NCBI RefSeq assembly: GCF_018340385.1
Contig: NC_056597.1
Span: 2,190,001-2,254,000, forward strand
From: Cyprinus carpio
Lineage: Eukaryota; Chordata; Actinopteri; Cypriniformes; Cyprinidae
DNA: 64,000 nucleotides
Reading direction: 5' to 3'
The notes beneath the pieces are model-generated. The model saw only the letters and a program-made list of their open reading frames with translations, had not been told where the DNA came from and made no database searches. Numbering within the stretch: the first letter of the stretch is position 1; each line of letters opens with the position of its first letter. Of the stretch, positions 1-10,862 are shown piece after piece. The translations under genes and the position numbers were made by a program.

Positions 1-70
1 TCGATAGGATAACCCTCACATGACAGCTCTCGACGCACCACAGCCATCGGCACTGGAGCACGACTTAAAA
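1..70 (-). CDS. adgrl3: adgrl3 (latrophilin-3-like), exon 2, start of RBL lectin domain, cut by window edge
   Basis: Read on the minus strand, a pyrimidine tract ending in TTTTTTCACAG (complement of 71-81) is followed by an open frame containing SRAPVPMAVVRRELSC and then EGYPI. This is the opening of the rhamnose-binding (SUEL-type) lectin domain of latrophilins; the PIPMAVVRRELSC-like form is that of ADGRL3 rather than ADGRL1 or ADGRL2 (family knowledge). Two bases of the first codon come from this exon, so it needs a donor in phase 1, which the exon at 1789-1843 supplies. The family are cell-surface adhesion GPCRs that bind teneurins and FLRT proteins at synapses through the extracellular N terminus. 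The exon is truncated by the left edge of the window. Identification as a latrophilin is firm; assignment to paralogue 3 is likely. Confidence 0.88.
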
Positions 71-1788
71 CTGTGAAAAAAGAGAGAGAAAAATATTACG
101 TCGAACTAACTATGAAGCAAATTTGAACACAAACAGAGCATTCTTCATCTTTCATTCACGCACTCTCTCTCTCAAACATAAAATAATCCAGTTTTTGAGT
201 GTGTTAGAGAGAGACGGCATGTAGCAAAAAGAATAGTTATTGGGAGCAAAACTATTCTTCATTATACAATAGAAAGATCTCATATCTGCACCCAAAAGTC
301 ACATCTATCTAGTTATCATGTCCTCAGTTATAACCTTTCTTTAAATCACACACACACACAGACACTTAAATCAAAAATTACATTCTTTACCGCCACCCTT
401 TTCCTGTTACCGTAGCAACACACTCCTTTCCCCGCATGACGTATAGCCATAGAAAAACACCGACACAATAAACTGCATTCTAATGCGTACACAGAATCAG
501 ACACAGACAGAGTCAGACACCCTCACACACACTCGCTCTTATGAAATTAATCTCAGGGATGTGAATGACACTTGACTGTGTGCAGGAGTTAATTTCATAT
601 TCTGCTGCTGCCTCCGATTAGCACACACACTAACAGCAGAGACGCCACATCATCATCCAATCAGGATCCAGGATTTAACCGTCGCCATCGCAATCGTTTC
701 CACTGAGATTTAACAACGCACACACACACATAAGAGCCATTCTGATTCTAAAAGAAAGCAAGGGCTAGCAGAAATGACCGTGCGTGAGTGTGTGGGCAGG
801 GCTGATGTATAGAACTGAAATGGCTTCTGGGTATAATGTAGGTTATTGGTTTAAGTAGAATCGAGTGCAGGCAGGAAGGCTCCTGTCGAGGTGGATGTGT
901 GCTTTTAGTTCAATTTTGGATGGGTGGAACTGTGTTTTAGAGAAATTGAGAATTGTGTGAGGTTGGTGATAAAGGAGAGAGGCTGAATGAATGTGTGCAT
1001 TACAGAGATACAGAGAATGTCGATGAGGGAGCACTTGTGTTGAACGTTGCCTTGATGTTTTTAAAACATTCCCCCAATGGTCAATTCCCCAGTGTCCTCT
1101 GAGCTCAAACCGTTACGCTAAAGGTCCCCTTGAGGGACCGAATCGCACACACGGGGTCGCGCTCACATGTGGCGCACACACATAGAGAGTCTAGACGTCT
1201 GCATCTATGATTATTGATCTGTCAGATCCTCTTACATCTGCACTCTATCTCACGCACTTTTAACAAGTTCACACACAATTTTTATAGTTATGGATTGGCC
1301 CATAAAATGGCTCATTCACTGGAAAAGAATCCAGCTATATTTCATATTTCACTACGGTGTTTGGCAAAATGCAGCTATCTATTAAAAGGCTTTGGAGTTG
1401 TTTTTGTTTGTGTGTTTTAAATTTCTTTCCCCTGTATGTGCATGAGCGCCTTTTTTCGTATGTGTGAATGTTTTGATCATAACGGATGTGCAGTGGTTGT
1501 GAAATCCTGTGATTGCTCATGAATCATTTATTGCTGCGAGAAGAGATGTCTCAATTAATAGTTTCCAAAACTTTTAATAAGACGCAAAAACTTTGGAATT
1601 TTCACTGAAGATTTGAGAGCTGCGCGCTTCGCTCTCATTTGGCTCGTCTTCATCTGACAGTCTGCACTTCAAGGTTGGGGGCCAACTAATCAAATAAAAG
1701 CAGTAAGACATCTCATTTATCCATCTCGGCGAAAACAACACAACAAGGAAATAATTGGCTTTTGTCTGTGTGTGTGCGTGCGTATTAC
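71..1788 (-). other. adgrl3 intron 1, with a promoter-like patch
   Basis: Intron of the minus-strand latrophilin gene. It holds CA-rich tracts (about 345-360, 717-730) and, between 400 and 740, several promoter- or enhancer-type motifs: an RFX X-box-like GTTACCGTAGCAAC (406-419), a CRE-like TGACGTA (about 438) and a CCAAT box (about 657). No exon of another gene was found. The short open frames at 843-1034 and 1214-1520 have no recognisable product. Confidence 0.6.
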
Positions 1789-1843
1789 CGAGCGTGACGG
1801 GTGTGAAGAGGGCGAAGAAGAAAAGTAGGCGTGTGGACCACAT
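1789..1843 (-). CDS. adgrl3: adgrl3, exon 1 coding part: signal peptide
   Basis: On the minus strand, ATG at 1843 opens MWSTRLLFFFALFTPVTL, a short secretion signal with a hydrophobic core, ending in a phase-1 donor (G|GTAATA, GT at 1788-1787). Joined to the exon at 1-70 it gives TPVTL-V-LSRAPVPM with no frame break. The MW start and the length match the ADGRL3 signal peptide as I know it. The intron between the two (71-1788) is 1718 bp. The reading frame is also open upstream: in-frame ATGs, one at 1930, would add up to 29 residues ahead of the signal sequence. The MW start is preferred because the family protein begins there and the extension would bury the signal. Everything upstream of 1843 on this strand is then 5' UTR. 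Confidence 0.8.
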
Positions 1844-3205
1844 GACTGCTGATGACCCTGATGACCTCTGCACAGACTCGCTGAAGATGCGTCTCACATT
1901 AGCCATGGAGCTCCTCTCTGACGCGCACACCTAAAGTTAGAAGGACACACACAGAGCAAGCAAAGAGAATGTTAATGTTACAGCTAAAGGTCACTTTTGT
2001 TGTACACAGTGTTACGATTCAAAAATAACAGGAGCTCAAAATCAGCCTTGTTTAAGTTCTTATTAAATGTTGCGAGATGCATCCTTGCACATTATTCAAA
2101 AAAGGAATTTATTTCCATAATGTTTTATCAGACAGTAAGAACTTTCTTCTTTCCAAACCAACTGAGTACACTCAGCACAGGATGTGTTCTTGTGCTCAAA
2201 GGCAGCTAGACAGAATGCAAAAGAAGAAAACAGAACTCAAAGATCTTGCGCATCATCAAGGATGACCTACTTTTAACTTCATATGCCGGGCTCATGGTCC
2301 GAAAGACTTCTAGTTGCATGTGTACATAGACCAACAATTACAAAATACTACAGATAAACACAAAAACACGTCTTGTGTTTGTACATCTAAAGGAGGACTG
2401 TGGACTGTTTGCCAGTGACAGGTTTATGTAAAATGTTCTGTGCGACAAATGTTAAATGAGATGTAAATGGTGTCATGTTGTTCTTAACTATGGAATTATG
2501 GAAATATTTTTAAGGTTAGTTAAGCATAGTATTTTTCATTAATAACAAATCAGCTCAAAAAGCAGAGGAACTGATACAGCTGAACCCAGATGTAATGATC
2601 TGTCATATCTCTTGACAATCTAGCCGGACTCTGAATCATGTCTGTGTAATGAAGTCGATTACACTGAAAGACAAATCCATAATATTTAATAGAGATTATT
2701 GATTGTTGTGTGTGTTTGACCATGCAACCAGTTAATCATCCGAAAAAGAAAAAGAAAAAGAAAAAAAAGAATGAGCTTCTGGGTGTTTCTTTAACTTCAG
2801 ACACTTTTATGCTCCTACAGTTTTAAACTAGAGTTTTATTTTTTAAATATTTTAACTTTGTATTTATATGAAAGTCGCATTAAAAGTGTCTTGAAATTTC
2901 ATAATTTGTTTCAGCTTTTATTTAAATCTTTCACATATGTACCAGTTCTAGACTTGCAATTTTAAACTATGAAATCCATTACTAAATGTAAATCATAGAA
3001 CTATAAAGACCTAAACAGGGGGTGAAAAAAATAACCATTTCAACAATTATTGTGTAAGTAAATATCACTTACAGAATATTTTTTTATTGTGCATCATTTC
3101 CCATCAAGCAAGTAATTTTGAAAAATATTCAAAAAGTCTACAAATATTATTGTGTGTATTTACAAATGCTAGATGTGTTGAAAATTACATTGCAGTGAAA
3201 ATATA
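1844..3205. other. Upstream flank of adgrl3 exon 1, no other gene seen
   Basis: Contains the 5' UTR side of the adgrl3 first coding exon, then AT-rich sequence with an AAGAAA-type purine run (2743-2769). No domain-bearing open frame was recognised on either strand. Confidence 0.5.
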
Positions 3206-3456
3206 GGTCACACTTTATTTTAAGGTCCAATTCTCGCTATTAACAAACCATTTAACTATTTACTACTTTTGACTCAAACTCCCAATTTGCTGCTTATTAA
3301 TAGTTAGTAAGGTAGTCGTTAAGTTTATTTGGTAGGATTAGGGATGTAGAATATGGTCATGCAGAATATGTGCTTTTTAAGTACTAATAAACAGCCAATA
3401 TGTTAATAATAGGCAAGCTAATAAGCAACTACTTATCTCTATACTAAAGTATTACC
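3206..3456. mobile_element. 251-bp MITE with 8-bp target duplication
   Basis: The element opens GGTCACACTTTATTTT and closes with the near-complement TACTAAAGTATTACC. It is flanked on both sides by the identical octamer AAAATATA (3198-3205 and 3457-3464). Terminal inversion plus 8-bp duplication is the signature of a small non-autonomous DNA transposon, probably hAT-type. The internal text (TTGGTAGGATTAGGGATGTAG, then ACTAATAAACAGCC) resembles a repeat that I know as common in zebrafish. No coding capacity. Confidence 0.75.
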
Positions 3457-5032
3457 AAAATATACACTGTTGGACATATTAAATAAAAAACTGAGTGTCA
3501 AAAGTGTATTTTGAAACATCCACATATTTGAATATGCCCATAGCTGTGTAATGTGTAACAGTAAAAACAGAGGAATGATAGCATAGAATGAAAATCCTGT
3601 GACAAAACTCTTGAGAAGACACATGTGGTGCTCTGCTAATGCCTCCTACAACAGCTTAATGCATCTGTCCTCTTTCCCTCTCCCACACACACACACACAC
3701 ACACAGATAGTTATATATGGCCTGCCTCCACTGAACATCTTTACCTTATTAAAAATAAAGCACTATACAGCCACTGTCTCATTAAACTTACATAAACACT
3801 CAACAATGCCACTCAGTCATTAGAAACACACAGCCACACACTCTTTCTTCCTTCTTATGCACAAAAACACACAAAGCTTAAACACTCTCTCTTTCTTTGT
3901 CTGGGTGATTGATGGCTGCTTAATTAAAGTGAACAGGAGGGTTTTGAGCAGATGTCCCATATTATACACAGGGACATATGGAAACATGGCCACGGTACCA
4001 GTAAAGAGCATGTGTGTGCGTATGCGTGATCAAATGACCATGTAATCATTCTACCAGTAAAGTCCTGGTCAAATGAGTGTGTGTCTATACAGAATGAGTG
4101 TGTGATCCATGACTATATCAACTATGCAGTAAGGAAACTTGTGTTTATGCTAAACAGTCAGTCTGCCAGTCAATCATGTGTACAATATATGGGTGTTTCT
4201 GCAACTATGGGCACTTTTGACTCTTTCAAAATGTAAAAAAAAATCATCCCATGTGAATTTTAATTTTAACCATCAGAGTCTGTAATACATATAAAACTGT
4301 CAACAAAATTGCATGGAGCCATTAAGATTTTAATCTGGAACAGATTTATTTTAACCATCAGAGTCTGTAATACATATTTATATACATTTTTCTTTTTTAA
4401 TTTCTATAAAAATGTTATGTATTTCAATAGCTTTTTCTAATTTTGTGCAGTTTTGTAAATACTGATATTAAAAAATAATACACAAAATAGGGGATTTCAT
4501 GATTTTCTCTATGCAATGTAAAATGTAGAGTGTAGCCTTAGATGTCAATTGTTTCCATACACACTAAAGATAATATATTAAGATGTTTATGACAGATTTT
4601 GCAATTTTACTGTGTAAATCATCTCAACTTAAGTGTTAAAATATTTTTTTGCAAATAAAAATATGAGAAAAAATAAATACAAAAATATAGCAGAGCTGCG
4701 GTAATGACATCTTGTGTCGGTAAGGACACAATGTTAAAGTGCCACGAAATCAAAAACAGGCTACTGTAGAGAACAACAGTAAAAGAAACAGAAAACAGAA
4801 GGTATTGCATGTGTAAAAGATAGTAGTAGTTTTGCAGTAAAGAACTCAAACTGACATTACGAGCTTCGGTTCTAGGTCTGTTGGGCACAGTTTCTTTGAA
4901 AGCCTGAAACAACGCTTCCTGTATTTTTCAACTGAGGCCACTGCCTTCTTCAGCTTGTACTTTGCATCTCTGAGTTCGTAGTACATCTTTGATTGACTCC
5001 TTTTTTTTTTTACTTTTTTTATGCCCACTCTT
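3457..5032. other. Intergenic, simple repeats only
   Basis: Holds a CA run at 3685-3706 and a 28-bp direct repeat (ATTTTAACCATCAGAGTCTG and following bases) at about 4263-4290 and 4350-4378. No gene was recognised. Confidence 0.5.
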
Positions 5033-5538
5033 AATGGGTTAGTTCACTCAAAAATGTTTGTCCAAACCCGTAAGACCTTTGTTCATCTTCAGAACACAAA
5101 TTAAGATATTTTTGATGGAATCTGAGTGCTCTCTTACCCTCCCATAGAGAGCAAGGGTACCACCACGATCAAGGAAATTTTACGAAGCTACTAGAATACT
5201 TTTTATGCGCAAATAAAACAATAATAACATAATTTCTTCAACAATTCTTCTCCCCGAGTTACCGTCTTCTGCCATTTTGGAGAGTACCCCAGAACATAAT
5301 CAGCGTTGTTTACGTTCTCTAGGAACGTAAAATTACGGCTGCACCCCTGATGTCACATGGACTATTTTACCGATGTCCTTGCTAAGTTTCTGTGCCTTGA
5401 TCATTGTAATATCCTTGCTGTCTATGGAGGGTCAGAGAGCACTCAGATTTCATCAAAAATATCTTAATTTGTGTTCTGAAGACAAACGAAGAACTTAATT
5501 AATGACAGAATTTTAATTTTGGGGTGAACTAACCCTTT
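5033..5538. mobile_element. Fold-back MITE, about 506 bp
   Basis: The left end AATGGGTTAGTTCAC is the inverse of the right end GTGAACTAACCCTTT. The inversion continues inward: GAACACAAATTAAGATATTT near 5092-5111 mirrors AAATATCTTAATTTGTGTTC near 5456-5475, and the GAGTGCTCTC/GAGAGCACTC segments also pair. The transcript would fold into a long hairpin. This is a classic cyprinid palindromic element as I know it. No transposase frame and no clear target duplication were seen. Confidence 0.8.
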
Positions 5539-7689
5539 CTAGTGAAGCAAGTTCTAGTGGAGCAGCATGTAAGTAATCATTAGATGGGGATAGTGGTTTG
5601 AATATATTACAATAGACTTATTTGTAATTTTTCTAATTTAATATACAGTAAACCTTGAACTTGTCTCTACTGCAACACAAGGTCTTTACCGCAACACCTA
5701 AATTTGCTGCGGTAAAGACATGTTGCGGAAATGACATTTTGCGGAAATGCTAATATTGCAGCTATTTGGAGCCTAGCAAGGTCTATTACATTAGTTTTGA
5801 CTCTTAGCATCTTAATATACATGAATTAAACAGTAATATACATTTATTTTTAAAATGTAGTTCAAAGTACAGAATTACTAAGCTGTATAGTAAGACACAC
5901 AATAAATACTGAAACAGAAAAGATTATATTTACCTTATATTTTTGGGATCTTGTGAGTGAGGTAGTGAGGTGGCCCAATCTGTCAGCAATGTGTGTTTCC
6001 ATAGAAACTAGACTTGTTTGTCTTTGATAAAATGCCATAATCAAAGCCTTTTTTATTTTTGTGGTAAGGACTCAGAAGTGTGGGACTGGCACATTTAGTT
6101 GAAAAAATAATAAAAATGATCAGTAAATAATACAAAACAATTTAAGATGCTGTGAATTAATATGCATATTAAACAATTCCATTTGAAATAATGTCAAATT
6201 ATAATTTAATTAGCTTATTTTACGTATCTCAACATTGTGAGCAGAGTTGTGGGACATAAACAAAAATGGTGTTTGGACCTATAAATGCTTCATATTTTTA
6301 TATTACATCACATTAATCATTAATTATATTTTTTGTCAAGGTGTGTAATGACACTGTGAATATTTAAAATGCATCATATGACAAATTTAAACATAAATCT
6401 AAAATTTCACTGCTGGTACTTAAAAGCACCCGTAGTTGCAGAAGCACCCATGTACACATATGCGAGTATGTACAAACACACAATTACTAGTCCACTTTAC
6501 TTCAAATAATGAGGATTGCTAATATATTTTAAGGCAATTGGTTTGCAGGCTTATTCTAAAGTAACAGTTCATTAAAAAATGACAAATCTGTCATCAGTTA
6601 TTCAGCCTCATTTCATTCCAAACTTTTATGACTTCTGTGGAAAACAAAAGAAGGGATTTTGATAAATGTCTGTTTTTTTTTTACATGCAATTGCATTGCT
6701 TCTTGGAAATTTTGTGGCAGTTTCAAAGTCAGAAGTCCAGTGGGTGGCACTAAAAAGCGTATTCAAATTTCTCTGAAACAGAAAAAGGTGACTGTGCCAA
6801 CATTTTATTACATTGGTTTATCTCTGCAGTTCGGAAATTAAATGTTGCATACCCTCTAAATCCTAAACATTGATTTAAAAAAGCATATTTTGAAGCAACT
6901 ACGCCTTTTTCCCCCCCTTGTTTCTACATGGTTTTGAGCTCTAATGGAAGTCAGTGAGTTTTTTTGTTGTTTGTTTATAAATGGTTTTGAGCTCTAATGG
7001 ATTGCTGAAAATTTCTCTTTTGAGAAAAGAAACCAGCATATATAAATCATGAATGAAATTTCATTTCTGGATGAACTGTTTCTTTTTTATGTAATCAATT
7101 TTGATTTTACAGTGCAGAATATGCTCATGCTTCTAGTCAGTTTCTCAATTATTTAATTGTTTAGCATGATCCATTTGACCATATGCTAATCCTAATCACT
7201 TAATGACCCAATTAGCTATTTCAGCATAACCAATGTGTGGTCACTCTTGTATGTATAATACTGATTAACCAGTGGGCATCTGAGGATGACCGTCAGGGGT
7301 TCCGCTATTCACTCATTAGTTTTTCAGTTCCTTAAAGAACTCATGATGAGTGTGCAATCTGTAGTTGGCTGCAAGTCAATTTACCAATCAATGTGCAGAA
7401 CATTCATGCCAAGATTTTCATCTTTTGGAAGAATATACAGAGTGGCAGGTGATACACGCTAGGGATGTGCAAAAATACAAATTTGAAAATGTAGTAGGTG
7501 GGCTGCCTATATGACTAGCTGACTATAATTGATCTAAAGGACATTCTGTATAATTAGGCTAATTTCAGTTTCACCTGTCACCAATAGGAATTGTTTCTTT
7601 GAGGGTCTTTTTACATCAGTAATACCAATGATTATTTTGCATTTAAAAACAGCTGGACAGAACATGAAAGAATGCAGGGGTCTTGAGAC

Positions 7690-7990
7690 ATTCTATTATA
7701 TAAATTATATTCTTTTGAACATTCTATTCATTAAATAATCTTAAAAACATATGATTTCTGTTTTTCAATATTAATAATATGTAGAAATGTTTCTTGAGCA
7801 ATAACATCAGCATATTTGAATGCTTTCTGAAGGTTCATGTAACACTGACGACTAGAGTAATGATGCTGAGAATTTGAGACAATTTACAATATTTATTTAT
7901 TTTTCTGTATTTATGATCAAATAAATGCAGCTTTCATGAGCATAAGAGATTTCTTCAGAAAACTTTAAAATATCCTACTGACTTCTGAAT
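7690..7990 (-). repeat. Dispersed repeat family A, minus orientation
   Basis: Shares the signature of the copies near 36.2, 39.5, 55.4, 58.9 and 61.6 kb: GAAATGTTTCTTGAGCA, then a CTTTCTGAAGG segment and a CACTGACGACTAGAGTAATG segment. Degenerate, no coding capacity. The family is common in cyprinid introns as I know it; I do not assign a class. Confidence 0.6.
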
Positions 7991-10059
7991 GGTACTGTAT
8001 ATTTAATTGTGCATGTTCATTTCCACTATTTTTATATTTAAATTATTTTTTACTGTTAGAATAACAGTCAACATCATTATCCGTTTTTCATAATTTATTT
8101 ATACAAAATAGCATAGAAAATACTGGCCATTTATCGGTTAATTATTGGCTTATATTGTAATAAACTTCAGCACACTGTTGATTACATGCTAATTAAAGCA
8201 CTGTTCCTAAAAATCTCAAAGCAAAAACAGACAAACAAAAAAAATCTACATAAACTAGTTGACTAGTATGTTTTTGGATAATAAGACCATAATGAATCAC
8301 CTCTAATACTATATCCAGTTAGGAAGAGCACAAGGTTTGACCAACTTTGCCTTATTTTGCTCTCATACTTAGCAGTTAGTGTTAGGAACAACATTATCTA
8401 TCCTATTTCATTATCTCACCATGACTGGGCAAATAAAGTATCTGAACACTGAATAGCTGGCGTTGGCGTGTAAATGTGGGCGGCCATGCATTAATATACA
8501 CCTCCATGTATTGTCAGGCATTTTTCCATCTTACTTTCAATAAAAGCTTTTTTTTACAGAGCTAGAACATTCTGGGGTGTAAATGTTTAAGTATGTTTTC
8601 ATAGATTAAAAAACTCTTTTATATCAAAAGTTCATGGACATCATTTTCTCATGAATCGGGTTGTGTTTTTTTTAAATTATATGCCACTTGGTGCGACATG
8701 TTGTTATTTCAAGCGATGCTGAATTTCAAGTGTGACTGAAGTGTCTGAATACTTTTGGGGGCCACTGTAGATGGATCCATATTTGATAGAGACTGACAAG
8801 TAAAGTCAGCCAATTTCCAAGTTCATTTCCTGCAGTCATGAACTTACTGTAAGAGTGCTGTAGACTCCACCATACGTACCATACATGCTGATATGCGATA
8901 CCTCCCCCAACACACGCTTGCTGTCGCTCTCATTCTCTCTTATATAATCTATAATGCCATATGGCAGTTTTAGACTCGATTGTGCTGCGGGGTGCCGTAC
9001 ATACAGTACTTGGTAGAGTTTGGTTATAATTTATGGCACAGAAATGCTTGCATGCCTCAGTCTCATTCTGGCAATTTCTTTCTGGCATGGCATGACCTTA
9101 CGAGCTCCCATCAACCCCTGCAGCTCTGTGTGTCCAGTAATGAGAGCAGCAACCTCTCTCTCTCTCTTTCTAAATGAGAGTCTGCCTGAACCCTCAAATC
9201 AGGGAGTCTCACAGTAATGACACACAATTAGAAAGACACGACCATGTATCCCCCCAGCATCTCGCTCTCCCCATTCCTCCCTGTGTCTCTTCCTATCTTG
9301 ATCACTCCATCTCTCCCCATCGCTCCTATTTTTATACCTCACATTTCTCCTCATGCATTTTTGGTGGCATGCAGAGAAAGAAAAAAAAACAGCTGACCTC
9401 TTTTTTATGTTTCCCTCTTCACAATAAGGGAACAAATAACTTAAGTTTCCATGCAGCGTGGTTAATGGACATTTGGTAAAATAGATACTGATTTCACCAG
9501 GAATTGCAAACCCATAAGACTTTTTTTACCTTCAGAATACAAAAGATTATATTTCTAATATTATCGCATCATTTTTGTCCATCCACTGACATTCCACACA
9601 ACCAAAATTTTTACGCTTCAAAACGTTCATAAAGACATTGCAAACATAATCCATTATGAATTGAGTGGTTTTATTCCATATGTTAGGAGACATATTTAAT
9701 TTGGGCTTTTGTTCATAAATAAACATGGATCCATGCACATACAAATAAATTAGAACATATACTGTATAGTGAAAAGAAGCTCAACTGTACTTGCTTGAAA
9801 TTCATAAACTAACCTAATTGGTTCTCACATGTCTTTGTTTCATGTTTTCAAAAATGAACAAAATTCTTATGCATTTGCAACAACATGATCAGGCAAGTAA
9901 ATGATAACAGAATTTTCCTTTATTAGATTTGTTTACTCAAAGGTAATAAAACACTAATAATTTAATGAGACTTTTGAAATGTAATCTTTAGTAAGTAGCA
10001 AAATTAATATCATTTTCTTACTGCACAATTTAATATTGTGATACCTAAATTCACTTGTA

Positions 10060-10062
<3 letters not shown>

Positions 10063-10151
<89 letters not shown>
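10063..10151. repeat. (TA)n microsatellite, about 90 bp
   Basis: Uninterrupted alternating TA, directly abutting the left arm of the fold-back element at 10152. It creates a meaningless IYIYIY open frame on the minus strand. Confidence 0.95.
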
Positions 10152-10153
<2 letters not shown>

Positions 10154-10862
10154 CACAAAGTCACAAGCACTATCATTATAAATCAAAAACTCCATTTAAA
10201 GTTTTTCTTTGCTTTAGTGTGTGTGTGTGTGAGAGAGAGAGAGCGAGAGAGAGAGAGAGAGCGAGAGAGAGAGATGGAGGCAGGGCTAGAGGTGGGGCCA
10301 GCTGAAATCTGATTGGCCCATTCAGTGGCTGAATCTACAGTATCCAGCTGAATGGTCCCAACCATCCAGGCCAATTTGAACTATCCTGCATGAACTACAA
10401 ATCCTTAGTAGTGTACATTCTGGATGTTTGGACTGGAATCTATGTTTCTGAATGCCCTTCAGCAACTGCCCTTTAGTTTAAAGGAGCAACTAAGGTTTAA
10501 AAGGCTTCTTACAACTAAACACCTTGCTGTTTTGAACGTGTGACTGAGAATACAGAGCAGGAATTCAAAGGGGTTTTGTGGTTTCACTTCCCCCATGAGT
10601 TCACAGGATTTGTAGTTCATACAGGATAACTCAAATTGGCCTGCACTGTTGGGGCCATTCAGCTGGATACTGTATTTATAGCCAGAGGGTCTCTTGTTTG
10701 GCCAATAACATGTCATCACAGAGTCTGAATGGGCCAATCAGATTTCAGCTGGCCCCACCCCTAGCCCCGCCTATCCTCTTGCTCTCTCTTCCACACTAAA
10801 GAACAGAAAAACTTTAAAGGGAGTTTTTGATTTATAATGATGGTGCGGGTGACTTTTGGCTC
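10152..10862. mobile_element. Large inverted repeat (fold-back element), about 710 bp
   Basis: The left arm (about 10152-10407) and right arm (about 10605-10862) are inverse copies. The outer ends AAAGTCACAAGCAC...ATTATAAATCAAAAACTCC and GGAGTTTTTGATTTATAATG pair. So do GCCAGCTGAAATCTGATTGG and CCAATCAGATTTCAGCTGGC, and ATGAACTACAAATCCT with AGGATTTGTAGTTCAT. The loop is about 200 bp. The left arm carries a (GT)n(GA)n expansion at 10218-10275 where the right arm has only a short GA/CT tract. No coding capacity. Confidence 0.85.

Larger units (their letters stand above)
5539..10151. other. Intergenic, repeat fragments, no gene seen
   Basis: Contains a fragment of a TCTGTCATCA...TTCCAAACTT-type MITE arm (about 6552-6665), a direct repeat of ATGGTTTTGAGCTCTAATGG (about 6928-6950 and 6972-6992), and a minus-orientation copy of the dispersed repeat described at 61605 (about 7690-7990). 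A long (TA)n microsatellite starts near 10063. No coding exon was recognised. Confidence 0.5.

Noticed and set aside
10010..10195. Minus-strand open frame of alternating Ile-Tyr
   Set aside because: It is translation of the (TA)n microsatellite.
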